NCBI GenBank assembly: GCA_963576565.1 | Contig: OY755039.1 | Location: 22,957,102 to 23,021,101, forward strand | Length of the DNA: 64,000 nt | From: Aspidapion aeneum | Lineage: Eukaryota > Arthropoda > Insecta > Coleoptera > Brentidae | Direction: 5' to 3' | In this document: positions 30,096-40,815 of the stretch, in pieces | Layout of the letters: every line of letters begins with the position of its first letter | Position numbering within the stretch: position 1 is the first letter of the stretch | Program-made: the position numbers and the translations under genes | Notes under the pieces: model-generated | Databases searched by the model: none | Seen by the model: only the letters and a program-made list of their open reading frames with translations | Told to the model about the DNA's origin: nothing

Positions 30096-30719
30096 TTTGA
30101 AATTTTTAACCAGATTTTCACAAATACAAACTATGACCATCCTTAAATTACTTACCGCACAAAGGGGCGAGGGAGGGTTTGACCTTGTGTTACAGTCAAT
30201 GATTTTAAACGCGTTTTCTCGTGCTAATGCGGTACGAGGGGGGAGAGGGGGTTTGAAATTCCTAAGTTTTTGCGTTACGTAATTTAAGAACGTTTCCTAA
30301 TGAGATCTTTCAACTGCATAAAGTTTTGTGGCAGAGAAGATCCTTAATTGCTAAACCAACTTTACCAATCAACCGAAAAAAACTGACCTAACCAACCAAC
30401 CTTTGTAATGGATAAGTCAAATTCATCAAGACCTATTATTATTTAGGCACGTTTTGCACTGTTGTTTCCTTAAAGCATTGAATTAATTCAATTAAATTCT
30501 TGTTGTTTTTGATAGATATAACATTACAAAAATGAGTACTATAACTGCAAAACAAAAAAGACGCTAGTGTACTAAAAAATTAGTTTATTTTAATTTTGAT
30601 AATCTAAATTAGTGTAAGTCAAGAATCTCTTTCCAATTCCAAAAACAGAGATTGTCTTATACAGTAGAATCACAACGCTGCAAACATCACAGGATATTGT
30701 GAGCACTGCAAATCCAAAC

Positions 30720-31640
30720 TCCATGCAGCCATCATTGTAGAAGATAGATTTTGCGGTAATCTCGGTCGCAAATACTCCACCCGACCACAATATTTTGTTT
30801 TTAAATCCTGTCAGGGAAGAAGTAGAAACTCATGTATATTCAATCCACGAAATGCAGCAGCTAAGACTAAAAGAAATATTGATCCTGCATGCTTTTACTG
30901 ATTGCGATTTTACATCGGAGGCATTTTGGAAGGATCAGAAGGATTTATAAAGCTTTACTAAAACTAGCCTATACTCCAAAAACCAGCTAAATTGTTTTAC
31001 AATCCACGCTCTTTGCATGCTGAAGTAGAACTTGCTTCGCAGGAATACCTGCTAAAATGGTATAACTCCCCGGCAAATGAAAGTTCCTTTAATGCCCACA
31101 CATTTGCTTTATTTATAAAATCAGAGGCAAATATGAAACTATTGACTTAAAAAAATATGCAGCAGAAACCCAAGAAAGCAAGACAAACAATACATATATG
31201 AATTACAAACGTTTTCACATCACCTTTATCCAAATATTACTCTGATCGATTGTCGCATCTCCCACGTGTGGTAACAATAAATCAACATTAACTTAGAAGA
31301 TATTATCAACTGGCTAGAGCTTTAGTTAGCAAATTAGCTAGCTCCAGAACTATAGGGTTGGGAATCCAAAGCAAACTGTATATCTCCAGCCTTTACCAAA
31401 TATTCAGTGGCAGCAAAAAAATGTTTTCAAATGACTTTTTGAAGATGCGTTACTGACTACAGCAACATCAAATGTAGCCGCAATTTTCAGAATTTTTTTT
31501 TTAAAGGGTGTGTCCGTTTTAAACAATCATAAAAAAGATAAAGAAGCCTGAAATTTAAAAAAGCAAGAAAAACAAAATCAGTATAATAACATTAATTATA
31601 AACATTTTCACATCACCTCTATCCAAATATTACTACATAC
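30720..31640 (+). pseudogene. GCDSTSA/Cys-cluster protein remnant, copy B
   Basis: Heavily decayed but colinear with copy C: GCGGTAATCTCGGTCG, CCCGACCACAATATTTTG, GTAGAAACTCATG, then TGCTTTTACTGATTGCGATT (where copy C encodes FIGCDSTSA), GGATTTATAAAGCTTTACTA (GFIKLYQ) and TGCTAAAATGGTATAA (MLKWYN). Near 31290-31400 the RTYYQ...LWLGN block survives as TATTATCAACTGGCTAGAGC. At 31460-31600 lies the end corresponding to copy A 8865-9020. Many stops. Confidence 0.65.
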
Positions 31641-31956
31641 AGAATTGCATCAGATTTTTTATCTACAGATGTAAGTTTTCTTTTTGTTCCATATGTAATA
31701 TGATTTTAAAATTTGTAGGCGTAGTAATATTCTCTTCGCTAATTGATATAAATCAATCTAAATCTTGTTCTCATTATACGTAACTTATAAAAACTTGACT
31801 ATCAATGACTAGTTATTCAATTTTTTAGCTGGCTCAATAAAGTTATAACTCTTAATAATAAAAATAATACTTCCATTGTAAGTGAGAACGTTTTTTCTTT
31901 TAATTTACCCCGTCCTAGTGCCCTTAAAGTCGATAGCTTGATCGAAGTCTTATAAT

Positions 31957-31985
31957 GATGATGATGATGATGATGATGAAGGTGA
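31957..31985. repeat. (GAT)n microsatellite
   Basis: TGATGATGATGATGATGATG in copy B, at the position where copy A has the start region of the 98-codon frame. Confidence 0.9.
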
Positions 31986-32144
31986 TAGTAAAAGCAATTA
32001 TCCAGTTTTTTGTCAGGAATATCCGCTTAAAACTAAAACGCCTGTAACTTTTAATTTATGATCACGTATTTAAAGATAAATAAAAAAAAAATTAAATTGA
32101 ATGCACTAAATTGTCGCTTTTTACGATTTTTTTCTAAAATTAAA

Positions 32145-32510
32145 AACAAAAGTGTTAGATGAACAAGTGTGATAAAAAATATTAGGCAAAAATGTAATTT
32201 TCAAAAATTAACGGTTTTTGGTTGCCACTATCTCAAAATCTCATAGGTCAGGTTAGCATACTCATTTTGTAGGGATTTTAATGCTCTTTAATTTTTAACG
32301 TATTTTTTTTTGTACAACTCGATTGTTATAGGCAAGAAACTGAAAAATTGCAACTTTTGACCCCCCTCCGCCACTGAAGCGGGAGGGCTAGGGGTGAGGA
32401 CTTTAAATATGTTAATGTGCCAACTACCCTAAAACTATTCCCGGATAGAAAATTCTCTCCCACTCCATGCACTCTACAACCCTCTCGTTGAATGGACTAA
32501 GCTATGGTTA
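32145..32510 (-). repeat. copy B right TIR
   Basis: Complement of 29600-30095, ending at CCATGCACTCTACAACCCTC and followed directly by the outer right arm. Confidence 0.75.
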
Positions 32511-32935
32511 AACAAAACTTGTGAAATTTGTCAAAAATGGTAAAAGAATAAGTTTGACAGTTGATAGATTTTGTCTCGTTTGAGATAGGCAAGGCACATT
32601 TACGCCAAAATGTTGGCTCTTCAAAGACATATTAAACACATATCACTTAATAGGGTTTTTGTTTAAAACAAAGAACTTATACAAAAAAAACTGAAAAAAT
32701 AGGTTTGACGGTCTATAGCTTTTGACAGATTATGTCAAAATGTTAGATTTTAAAACGAGCTATCACCTGATAGGAATTTCAATTTAAAAAAAATTTAAGC
32801 AGATCGCCTCCATGCCGCCCCCTAATGCAGGGGAAGCACACTTGCCCCTTCATAAAATAGATATTTTGATATTATAAATCACTGCCAAATACGGTTCAGT
32901 TATCTTCAATAGTTCCGAAGATATTTGGGTGACTC
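32510..32935 (-). repeat. outer inverted repeat, right arm
   Basis: Complement of 25316-25740. Ends near GGGTGACTCTGATTTTTGGG, then ACACCTTGTATGTA, a variant of the ACACCCTGTAT terminus seen elsewhere in the window. Confidence 0.75.
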
Positions 32936-33224
32936 TGATTTTTGGGACACCTTGTATGTATGGCTTAAAGTTCTTAAAATTTTATCTTTATATTTAAATA
33001 TACAGGGTGTAGACGGTATGACTAACAATATTTTAAAAGATGATAGAGAAGGCAAAAATAAGAAAAAGGTTCGTATACGATGGGGGTCGAATCACCTCTG
33101 TTTTTCTGATATAGGATTTTTACTGTTTGAGTAGTGATGGAATAAAATGTTTTAGCAGAAATTACAAGAAAAAATTTTAAGAATTAAAAATAAATGGATC
33201 CATGACGGATCTGATACCTTCCTA
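32936..33224. other. no gene; contains TACAGGGTGTA
   Basis: A single ATACAGGGTGTAGACGG at about 33000 resembles a MITE terminus, but no partner is visible close by. Confidence 0.35.
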
Positions 33225-33720
33225 ACCCATTAGCACACTCCAAGTAAACTCAATGCTATATCAACCTTAAAAACAGTTTTTTGTAAATATCTCCGAAACG
33301 AAAGCTCCTACCAAGTTTTAGGTTATAACACAAATTTTTGAAAAAAATATGCGCTAATATGCTACGAAAACCGCATTTTGAGGCGACGCGACGCTCCGTT
33401 AAAAAGTTTGCATTTTTAAAACTTTTTAACTGTCAAAAAACTGACATTAGCATCAACAATTTTCGACCAAAATCTAATCAGTTCGTTATAGTATCGAATA
33501 CTATTTTACCTAAAAATTTTATGAAAATCGGTTGGGCGGGTTAGGAGCTATCGCGGTACGGACAGAATTATACAACACGACGATTTTGCCAGGGCAGGTT
33601 AAAATACACCAAAATAACAAATTTTCGCCGTTATATAAAAAAAAAATTCGTCGAAAACAATACCATCTCTAGCCATTGCTGTGCGGGCTAGGAAGGTAAA
33701 ACATCGTTTAGCTTACAAAC
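33225..33720 (-). repeat. dispersed repeat R1, copy 2
   Basis: Reverse complement of 19400-19920, with AGCCCGCACAGCAATGGCTA, CCGCGATAGCTCCTAACCCG and ACCGATTTTCATAAAATTTT on the minus strand. No coding content. Confidence 0.75.
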
Positions 33721-33962
33721 TTTCAAAAAGATCAAGGATAAGTTATTCTGTCTACCTAGAGATTTGTTTTTAAAATAATTTACCAGCAAAACTTTTTTCA
33801 AAATCATTTTTATATTTAATTATTGGTTGTACTCATACATGAAGATAATGAAAAAGTTATAAACAAAAAATGACTTAAAAAATCCTCGACTACTTTTATA
33901 TTAAAACTTTCATATTTCTAAAATCTGAGGGCACGGCAGTGCCTCGCCAAGTTGGCGCGCCG

Positions 33963-36392
33963 TAACCATCTTTTCTTGAAGCATTTCAGCCGATATTTGA
34001 CCTACCTAAAACTCTACTTCGGAATGAGCTACGAATCTCAGTCGTAGATCTCCATGGGGTTAACAACCCCTCCAAGTTTCATGGAATTCCATAAAGTAGT
34101 AAAGTAGTTACGAAATTTCAAAAAACGTTGAAATTGCCACTCACTCACTCACTCACTCACTTATGTATAGATCATCAATATTCTACGGTACTTCCAGACA
34201 TGCTACAAAGCTGAAATTTGGCAGACTGATAGAAATTATGACCAAAACCCTGGAAAAAAACCAAAAAACCCCAAAATTTTAATTTACTCCCCTCCCCTAT
34301 ACATTTAAAGTTATGTAAAAGTAGCATCGCCCACTCCCAGAAATGCTAGAGAGTTGAGCTTTGGCAGACTGATAGGAACTATGATAAAACTATAGGAAAA
34401 AATTAAAACACCCCAAAATTCTAATTTACTTCCCTCCCTTATAAATGTAAAGTTAAGTAAAAGTAACATTGTCTACTTCCAGACATGCTAGAGAGCTGAG
34501 CTTTGGAAGACCGATAGTAACTATGATAAAGCTATAAAAAAAAATTAAAACACCCCAAAATTCTAATTTACTTCCTTCCTCTATAAATGGTAAATTTTGT
34601 AAAAGTAACACTCCCCACTTCCAGAAACGCTAGAGAGCTGAACTTTTTAAGACTGAAAGACAACATTTTAATTTACTTCCCTCTCCTATAAATGTAAATT
34701 TATATAAAACTAACATTGCCCACTTCCAGAAACGCTAGAGAAGCTGAGCATTGGAAGTCTGATAGGAACTATGATAAAACTATAGGACAAAATTTAAAAA
34801 CACGACAATTTTAATTTATTTCCCTCCTCTATACATGTAACGTTCTGTAAAAGTAACATTGTGCACTTTCAGAAACGCTAGAGAGCTGAGCTTTGGAAGG
34901 CTGATAGGAACTACGATAAAACCATGGAAAAAAATAAAAAACCTCAAAAATTTAAGTAAGGCATTGCAAAAGTTTTGATCCATATTCCGCATATTTTACT
35001 ACTTTAAAAATTAAGTATTATCCAATTCCTTTAAAAAAGAAGTGAAATCATAACAAAAACATTTTATGTAAAAAAAGCCAAGTACGCGAAAATGGCATTG
35101 CGTAAAAAGAATTGAGATAAAAGTAAAGCTAAGTTCTCCAATACAAATTTCAAAATGAAAGGTTCTTACTAGTTTGGTAACCATCTTTTCTTGAAGCATT
35201 TCAGCCGATATTTGACCTACCTAAAACTCTACTTCGGAATGAGCTACGAATCTCAGTCGTAGATCTCCATGGGGCTAGCAACCCCTCCAAGTTTCATGGA
35301 ATTCCATAAAGTAGTAAAGTAGTTACGAAATTTCAAAAAACGTTGAAATTGCCACTCACTCACTCACTCACTCACTTATGTATAGATCATCAATATTCTA
35401 CGGTACTTCCAGACATGCTACAAAGCTGAAATTTGGCAGACTGATAGAAATTATGACCAAAACCCTGGAAAAAAACCAAAAAACCCCAAAATTTTAATTT
35501 ACTCCCCTCCCCTATACATTTAAAGTTATGTAAAAGTAGCATCGCCCACTCCCAGAAATGCTAGAGAGTTGAGCTTTGGCAGACTGATAGGAACTATGAT
35601 AAAACTATAGGAAAAAATTAAAACACCCCAAAATTCTAATTTACTTCCCTCCCTTATAAATGTAAAGTTAAGTAAAAGTAACATTGTCTACTTCCAGACA
35701 TGCTAGAGAGCTGAGCTTTGGAAGACCGATAGTAACTATGATAAAGTTATAAAAAAAAATTAAAACACCCCAAAATTCTAATTTACTTCCTTCCCCTATA
35801 AATGGTAAATTTTGTAAAAGTAACACTCCCCACTTCCAGAAACGCTAGAGAGCTGAACTTTTTAAGACTGAAAGACAACATTTTAATTTACTTCCCTCTC
35901 CTATAAATGTAAATTTATATAAAACTAACATTGCCCACTTCCAGAAACGCTAGAGAAGCTGAGCATTGGAAGTCTGATAGGAACTATGATAAAACTATAG
36001 GACAAAATTTAAAAACACGACAATTTTAATTTATTTCCCTCCTCTATACATGTAACGTTCTGTAAAAGTAACATTGTGCACTTTCAGAAACGCTAGAGAG
36101 CTGAGCTTTGGAAGGCTGATAGGAACTACGATAAAACCATGGAAAAAAATAAAAAACCTCAAAAATTTAAGTAAGGCATTGCAAAAGTTTTGAACCATAT
36201 TCCGCATATTTTACTACTTTAAAAATTAAGTATTATCCAATTCCTTTAAAAAAGAAGTGAAATCATAACAAAAACATTTTATGTAAAAAAAGCCAAGTAC
36301 GCGAAAATGGCATTGCGTAAAAAGAATTGAGATAAAAGTAAAGCTAAGTTCTCCAATACAAATTTCAAAATGAAAGGTTCTTACTAGTTTGG
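33963..36392. repeat. 1215-bp tandem duplication (two units)
   Basis: Unit 1 is 33963-35177 and unit 2 is 35178-36392, offset exactly 1215. I count only a handful of differences (e.g. GGGTTAACAACC against GGGCTAGCAACC, CCTCTATAAATGG against CCCCTATAAATGG), so well over 99% identity. Each unit starts TAACCATCTTTTCTTGAAGC and has a (CACT)n run and five or six direct sub-repeats of about 105-150 bases (CCAGAAACGCTAGAGAGCTG, CTGATAGGAACTATGATAAA). No coding sequence. Either a very recent duplication or an assembly artefact. Confidence 0.95.
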
Positions 36393-36631
36393 AAATATTT
36401 TTCTAAACTTGGCTATTACGGCTGTAAATGACTCTTAGGCACAGTGCTAAATTGAACATAAATAAGTTTGGCTGTAATAGCAAAGTTTAAAAAAATATTT
36501 CCAAACAGTAAGAACCTTTCATTTTGAAATTTGTATTGGAGAACTTGGCTTTACTTTTATCTCAATTCTTTTTACGGAATGCCATTTTCGCGTACTTGGC
36601 TTTTTTTACATGAGATGCTTTTGTTATGATT
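36261..36631. repeat. long inverted repeat (arms about 165 bp)
   Basis: Left arm 36261-36425 (CATAACAAAAACATTTTATG ... CTAAACTTGGCTATTACGGC) and right arm 36466-36631, its complement, with a spacer of about 40 bases. The left arm is the tail of the 1215-bp unit, so most of it also occurs at 35046-35176. Confidence 0.85.
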
Positions 36632-37076
36632 CATATTTCTAAAATATACCGTTTATCAACAAAAGCACCGAGTAGCAGTATGGTGGGCCCACAGAGATGC
36701 AAAAAAGCCACACCTTAATTTAAGATTCTGAAAAACGTCATTTGGAGAAAATGACCAAACTTTGAAAATTCATATTTCAGAAAATATACAGATTATCAAC
36801 AAAAGCACTAAGTTGCAGTATAATGGCGCCATAGAGATGCGAAAAACTAGACCCTGAGTTAAGATTCGCGAATTTTAGGGTAGGAAATCCAATAAGACCA
36901 AAATGGCCCAACTTTGAAAATTCATATTTCAAAAACTGTACAGTTTATTAATAAAAGCACCAAGTCGCAGTATGGTGGGGCCATAGTGATGCGAAAAAAC
37001 CACACCATAAGTTAAGATTCGGAAAAACGATTTTTGGGTAGGGAATCCCATAAGACCAAAATGGCTAAACTTTAAA
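36632..37076. repeat. three direct repeats of about 130-160 bp
   Basis: Each has TTCATATTTC(T/A)(A/G)AAA, AACAAAAGCAC, AG(T/C)(T/C)GCAGTATGGTGG and GAGATGCGAAAAA. They abut the inverted repeat on the left and a MITE on the right. Confidence 0.8.
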
Positions 37077-37209
37077 CAAGCGCGGATTTATGGGCGGTAA
37101 CGGATAATTACCCCCCCCCCCTTTATAAAAAAATAACTGCCCAAATATTTTTTCGTCGATAAAATTACCCCCCCCCCCCCTCCTAGATCTATGCCCAGAT
37201 CCGCGCTTG
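37077..37209. mobile_element. 133-bp MITE with CAAGCGCGGAT ends
   Basis: CAAGCGCGGATTTATGGGC at 37077 and GCCCAGATCCGCGCTTG ending 37209 are inverted. The interior has two poly(C) runs of about 12-14. No target duplication is certain. Confidence 0.7.
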
Positions 37210-37916
37210 ATTTCAATCCCATATCATAGAAGCAAACTGCTTTATTATACACGGACTATAATATAAAGTAGCTTTATATACGAAAACAATAGCTCTATTA
37301 TAATACCCAAGTAGGCTTACGAGTAGAGCCATTATCGCTATCTGGCACAGAACTTTGCCCGCAGCAGCATTTTTTGTTTTGTTCGATGCTAGAATATTCT
37401 GCTTCTTATGTAAAGCTGATTTCAAAAAAAATCCGATACGTCTGGACAAAATCGTTTTTGCAGTGTAAACTTCTTTAGGCGCGTTTAGCAGTTTTTGTGG
37501 GTAGTGAATCGAACTGAGCCGTCAGGCTCGGCTATGTAACGCTCATTCGGGTGAAGTCGGCTCTAGTCGACTAACTGTGAGAGGAACATTCAGCGAGCGA
37601 TATGATGATGCAGATGAAGGCCAGTACTATTAATTTCGTCTTGTTGAAGTTTACACTTCTGCCGTGTGGTCTTAAGCACACACAATTTTTTTATTTTAAG
37701 CAGTGGCGGCACGTAATGTAACACTTTGGGGTGCACACCCAAAATAAAAATTGCGGCACAGGCGAAATTTTTTTTGAGTGCCTCGCCCATCTTTTTGGGC
37801 CATCGATTGGGCTATTATATCATATTATAATTTTGGGCAAATAGTTATCAGATTAGATATTCAACAAAATAATAATAACAATGTCATCAGCTACAGATTA
37901 ACGAGGGGTAAATATC
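37210..37916. other. no gene recognised
   Basis: Mixed composition; contains AGCAGTGGCGGCACG at about 37700, similar to hAT-like MITE ends nearby, and a GTGCACACCCAAAATAAAAA, TTGCGGCACAGG segment that recurs near 40280-40305 as GTGCACCCCCAAAAAAAA, TTGCGGCACAGG. Probably relics of one element. Confidence 0.4.
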
Positions 37917-38033
37917 TGAGGATTTATGGGGATTTACGAGGATTTGCTCGGATTTACGGGGATTTGCTGGGATTTACTGGGGATTTTTGAGGATTTACGA
38001 GGATTTATAGTGAATTACCAAGGATTTACCAAA
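37917..38033. repeat. GGATTTACG minisatellite, array 1
   Basis: About ten units of 11-13 bases (GGATTTACGGG, GGATTTGCTCG, GGATTTATAG). A second array of the same unit is at 39133-39300. Confidence 0.85.
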
Positions 38034-38042
38034 GATATAAAT

Positions 38043-38218
38043 CAGTGGCGTATATAGAAAAAAGTTTCGGGGTGAACCCGAGACAGTTGGGGGGGGGGGG
38101 GCGAGACCCAATTAGGCCGTATTTTGTGCTATTTTATGTTTGTATTTATGAAATATATGGAAAATATCTAAAATAGGGGGGCGGACCCCCCAGCTCCCCT
38201 CCTTTATATACGCCGCTG
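38043..38218. mobile_element. hAT-like MITE (CAGTGGCGTATATA ends)
   Basis: CAGTGGCGTATATA at 38043 and TATATACGCCGCTG ending 38218, a 13-of-14 match. The interior is G/C-homopolymer rich (a 13-base G run near 38089). Related in ends and layout to 62231-62399, which has an exact 8-bp target duplication; here the flanks ATATAAAT/ATTTAATC are only weakly similar. Confidence 0.7.
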
Positions 38219-38466
38219 ATTTAATCATCATGTTCTACGCAAAAGCAATCGTCTACCACGTGTCAACAAATCGTTGGAGGATCTTGATAAACACGCTTTT
38301 CGCGCGGTGTTGCGAGTTTAACTAAAACTCTGAATAGCGGGCGACTATGCCATTGGTCGAGATAAGTCATTTCGCACAATACGCGACCGCTGAGGGTTTG
38401 CTATCGGTCAAAGCGTGTGATGTGGATGGTCACATCGTTCAAGACACAGAATAGCTACCCTGTAGG

Positions 38467-38657
38467 AACGTACGGTCGCCCACTTTATTAAACTCAACTT
38501 GAAACTCACTAAACTTGTCTCAAAAGCACAGAATTTCAGCGGACTTTTACTTACTTATTTTAAACCATGCGGTGTTGCCAAATAACGCAATGCTTCTTTC
38601 TATTCTCCAAATGTAGAAAACATAAGACGACATTAAAAAAGTGGGCGAGTGTACACC
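38467..38657. mobile_element. possible MITE (GTCGCCCACTTT ends)
   Basis: CGTACGGTCGCCCACTTTAT near 38467 and AAAAAAGTGGGCGAGTGTAC near 38637 are inverted with several mismatches. No target duplication identified. Confidence 0.4.
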
Positions 38658-38949
38658 AGTATTTACTAAAAGGTCTAAGATGCTAAAGTGCTTTAAAACT
38701 CTGGACAGGGACCAAGTAATTAAAAAAAAACCTTTTCGTGCACATTAAATCCAAGATGGCGGGGGGAAGCCGGCTACCCCCAATGTCGAAAACTCAAATT
38801 TCTGTTTAGGACTCCTATGATAAACAACATATGTCAAAATTGCGAGTACTTCACCTTTTGCAAGCTAAGGGTCTCAAAAAATAAAAAGCAGAACTGTTGA
38901 CATGTTATTAGTTAATGTCAATTGCTTGCCTTGTTAACCGCATAAGGGT

Positions 38950-39038
38950 ACTATATGCTAGAGTCCCTGTATGTTGACATATTTGGATATATTATATATA
39001 TCCAAATATGTCAACATACAGGGACTCTACTATATGCT
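38950..39038. mobile_element. 69-bp palindromic insertion flanked by 10-bp direct repeats
   Basis: 38960-39028 is an almost perfect palindrome: AGAGTCCCTGTATGTTGACA... and its exact complement, arms of 32 bases around an AT-only loop. ACTATATGCT stands immediately on both sides (38950-38959 and 39029-39038). This is what a tiny TIR-TIR insertion with a 9-10-bp target duplication looks like. Confidence 0.8.
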
Positions 39039-39132
39039 AATAAATTTTTTTATTAAAATCTGCCCCTTCGCTCGCATCGTCAGGTCATTTTCCAAGTTTA
39101 AATTAAAAACTATATACATACGTAAAACTATA

Positions 39133-39300
39133 TATGATTTACGGGGATTTATTCGGATTTATGGAGATTTCTTCGGAATTATTGGGATTTATAGGGATTA
39201 AAGGGTTCTTATTAGGATTTATAGGAAATTATTGGTGATATAACAGGATTTCTAGGGATTTATTAGGATTTCTAGGGATTTAATTCCCAAAAAGGATTTA
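39133..39300. repeat. GGATTTACG minisatellite, array 2
   Basis: A dozen or so units such as GGGGATTTATTCGGATTTAT and TCTAGGGATTTATTAGG, same orientation as array 1 at 37917. The DNA between the arrays holds several insertions, so they may once have been one array. Confidence 0.8.
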
Positions 39301-39375
39301 TGGTGTACAACATTTTGGGCAGATATTTACCCCTTGCAGAATAATAAATATATAAACAGAGTATTTAATCCTAAA

Positions 39376-39710
39376 ATGGCTTTCCGTACGACCAAGAGGC
39401 TAAATACCAAAATTGTTACTAAGTTGAAAAATAACTGGTCCTTTCCTGCGGTACCGCAGGATTTTAACCTAAGCGGAACAACAGTTTGTTCTGTAAATAA
39501 AAGATGGATAAAAGAACAATCATTTGAAAGAAAACAAGGATGATCTGGCAGGCCAAACGTAAGTCAATACGGGAAGATCAAGCGCTACTTCGCGTACTCT
39601 AAAATGACCCTTTCAGAAAAGCAAAGAATGCAAGATTTCAATTCAATCATCAAATTTTAGGTGTCGAACTTCATCAAAGGAAACCGAACTTACTTTGTAA
39701 GTCTATTATT
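39376..39710 (+). pseudogene. Tc1/mariner-type transposase N-terminal remnant
   Basis: MAFRTTKRLNTKIVTKLKNN, then SFPAVPQDFNLSGTTVCSVN, KRWIKEQSFERKQG-stop-SGRPN: a helix-turn-helix (S..AVA.DF.LS.TTV..V.KRW) followed by the GSGRP linker with one TGA inside it. After a frameshift the next part reads DQALLRVL-stop-NDPFRKAKNAR, the second HTH start. About 110 codons in all; the catalytic domain is missing. Confidence 0.75.
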
Positions 39711-40334
39711 TAGCAAAGCTAATAAAGATATTCAATTAAAAATTTAATTTAATTTAAAAAGCAAGTTATTTCTACAAACGACCAAACATATAATGCTAGC
39801 TGGTTTTTATCAAGTTTTATTTTATTTATTAATGAACCTGCAAAAGAAAATAAACAGTCCTCTTATTGGATCATAACACTACTGTAAAGTGTAAGTGTCA
39901 TCCCGATTTAATAATTATAATACTGCTTAAAATCAGTGGCGTTTCCTCCATAATTGCACATGAGCACATGCACTTCCAAATTTTACTTTACTTTACAAAA
40001 ATACTAAAATTTCATCATTCTTTATTTAATAATTTCATCATAAAATATCAATAAACCCCAAAAAGAATTCACCAAAGACTTGAATACTAACTAGAAATTA
40101 TTACCAGGTATGTATGTATGTGTTTGTATTCGTGTTTAAACCAGGATGCGGTGGAAGCGTGGGCCGGCTCGCACCACGCTGTTACGGTTTCAAATTATGT
40201 GCACCGTAGATGTTATGTCGCATTCTAATTGCTCTTGTGCAGAAATTGCTAGGATGGATGCAGATCGCACCACCGTCATGTGCACCCCCAAAAAAAATTG
40301 CGGCACAGGGTAGTATAAAAAAATCGTATACAAT
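39711..40334. other. no gene; TE-end-like words
   Basis: Contains AAAATCAGTGGCGTTTCC at about 39930 and the G+C-richer block 40140-40310. No frame of note. Confidence 0.35.
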
Positions 40335-40815
40335 TTTTTTGGTATAAACTTTTATAAATGCCATATTAAACGCAATGTTTTTTTTTATATTTTTTGTTAA
40401 TAAAAACAAGTCTATAGCGGGACAAAATAAAATATTATTGATATTTTTTAAAAGGAGAAGCAAGCAAAAATTAGTTTTTAATTTTTTTTTTAATTTTGTA
40501 TACATTGTTGGATGTTATTTTGACAGCCTCTATCTGCTCAACTTGTAATTTTATCAAAAAAAGAAATACTACATTTTTGAATCACAATTAGCTGAGTATT
40601 CAGCTGGCTAATGGCTGTGACAGATTTCCTTTTTTTGTTAAACCCTACTAGCCCAATTCCTCTAACTTTAAAAATCCTGTATCTTAAAAACATGTGTTGC
40701 CCTCATGTTATATAAACTCAAAGAAGTTTAAGTTAAATGTTTTTGTATAAACTTCTTTCTCGGAAATAACCTCCACTATCACCTGCTGCACTATGGCCCC
40801 TAAATTATGTCTATG
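40335..40815 (+). mobile_element. TIR element of the 12822 family, copy 3 (fragment)
   Basis: Matches copy 1 from TTTTTTTGGTATAAACTTTT through GCCATATTAAACGCAATG, TATTGATATTTTT, TGACAGCCTCTATC, GAGTATTCAGCTGGCT, to CACCTGCTGCACTATGGCCC. It lacks the nested insertion and both outer termini are missing or diverged. Confidence 0.75.

Larger units (their letters stand above)
29600..32510 (+). mobile_element. unnamed TIR element, copy B
   Basis: Inverted ends: GGTTGTAGAGTGCATGGAGG at about 29639 and its complement near 32490-32470. The match runs inward for roughly 350-450 bases (AGTCCCCACCCCTAGCTCTC, CGCTTCAGTGGCGGAGGGG, CTATAACTCGATTACGG, ACCGTTAATTTTTGAAAA). The body (30500-32130) is colinear with copies A and C. 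The element lies inside the outer inverted repeat. No intact protein survives. Superfamily unknown. Confidence 0.75.

Noticed and set aside
30590..30790. 66-codon minus-strand frame in copy B
   Set aside because: Antisense to the decayed plus-strand protein remnant that is colinear with copy C; not conserved in copy C.
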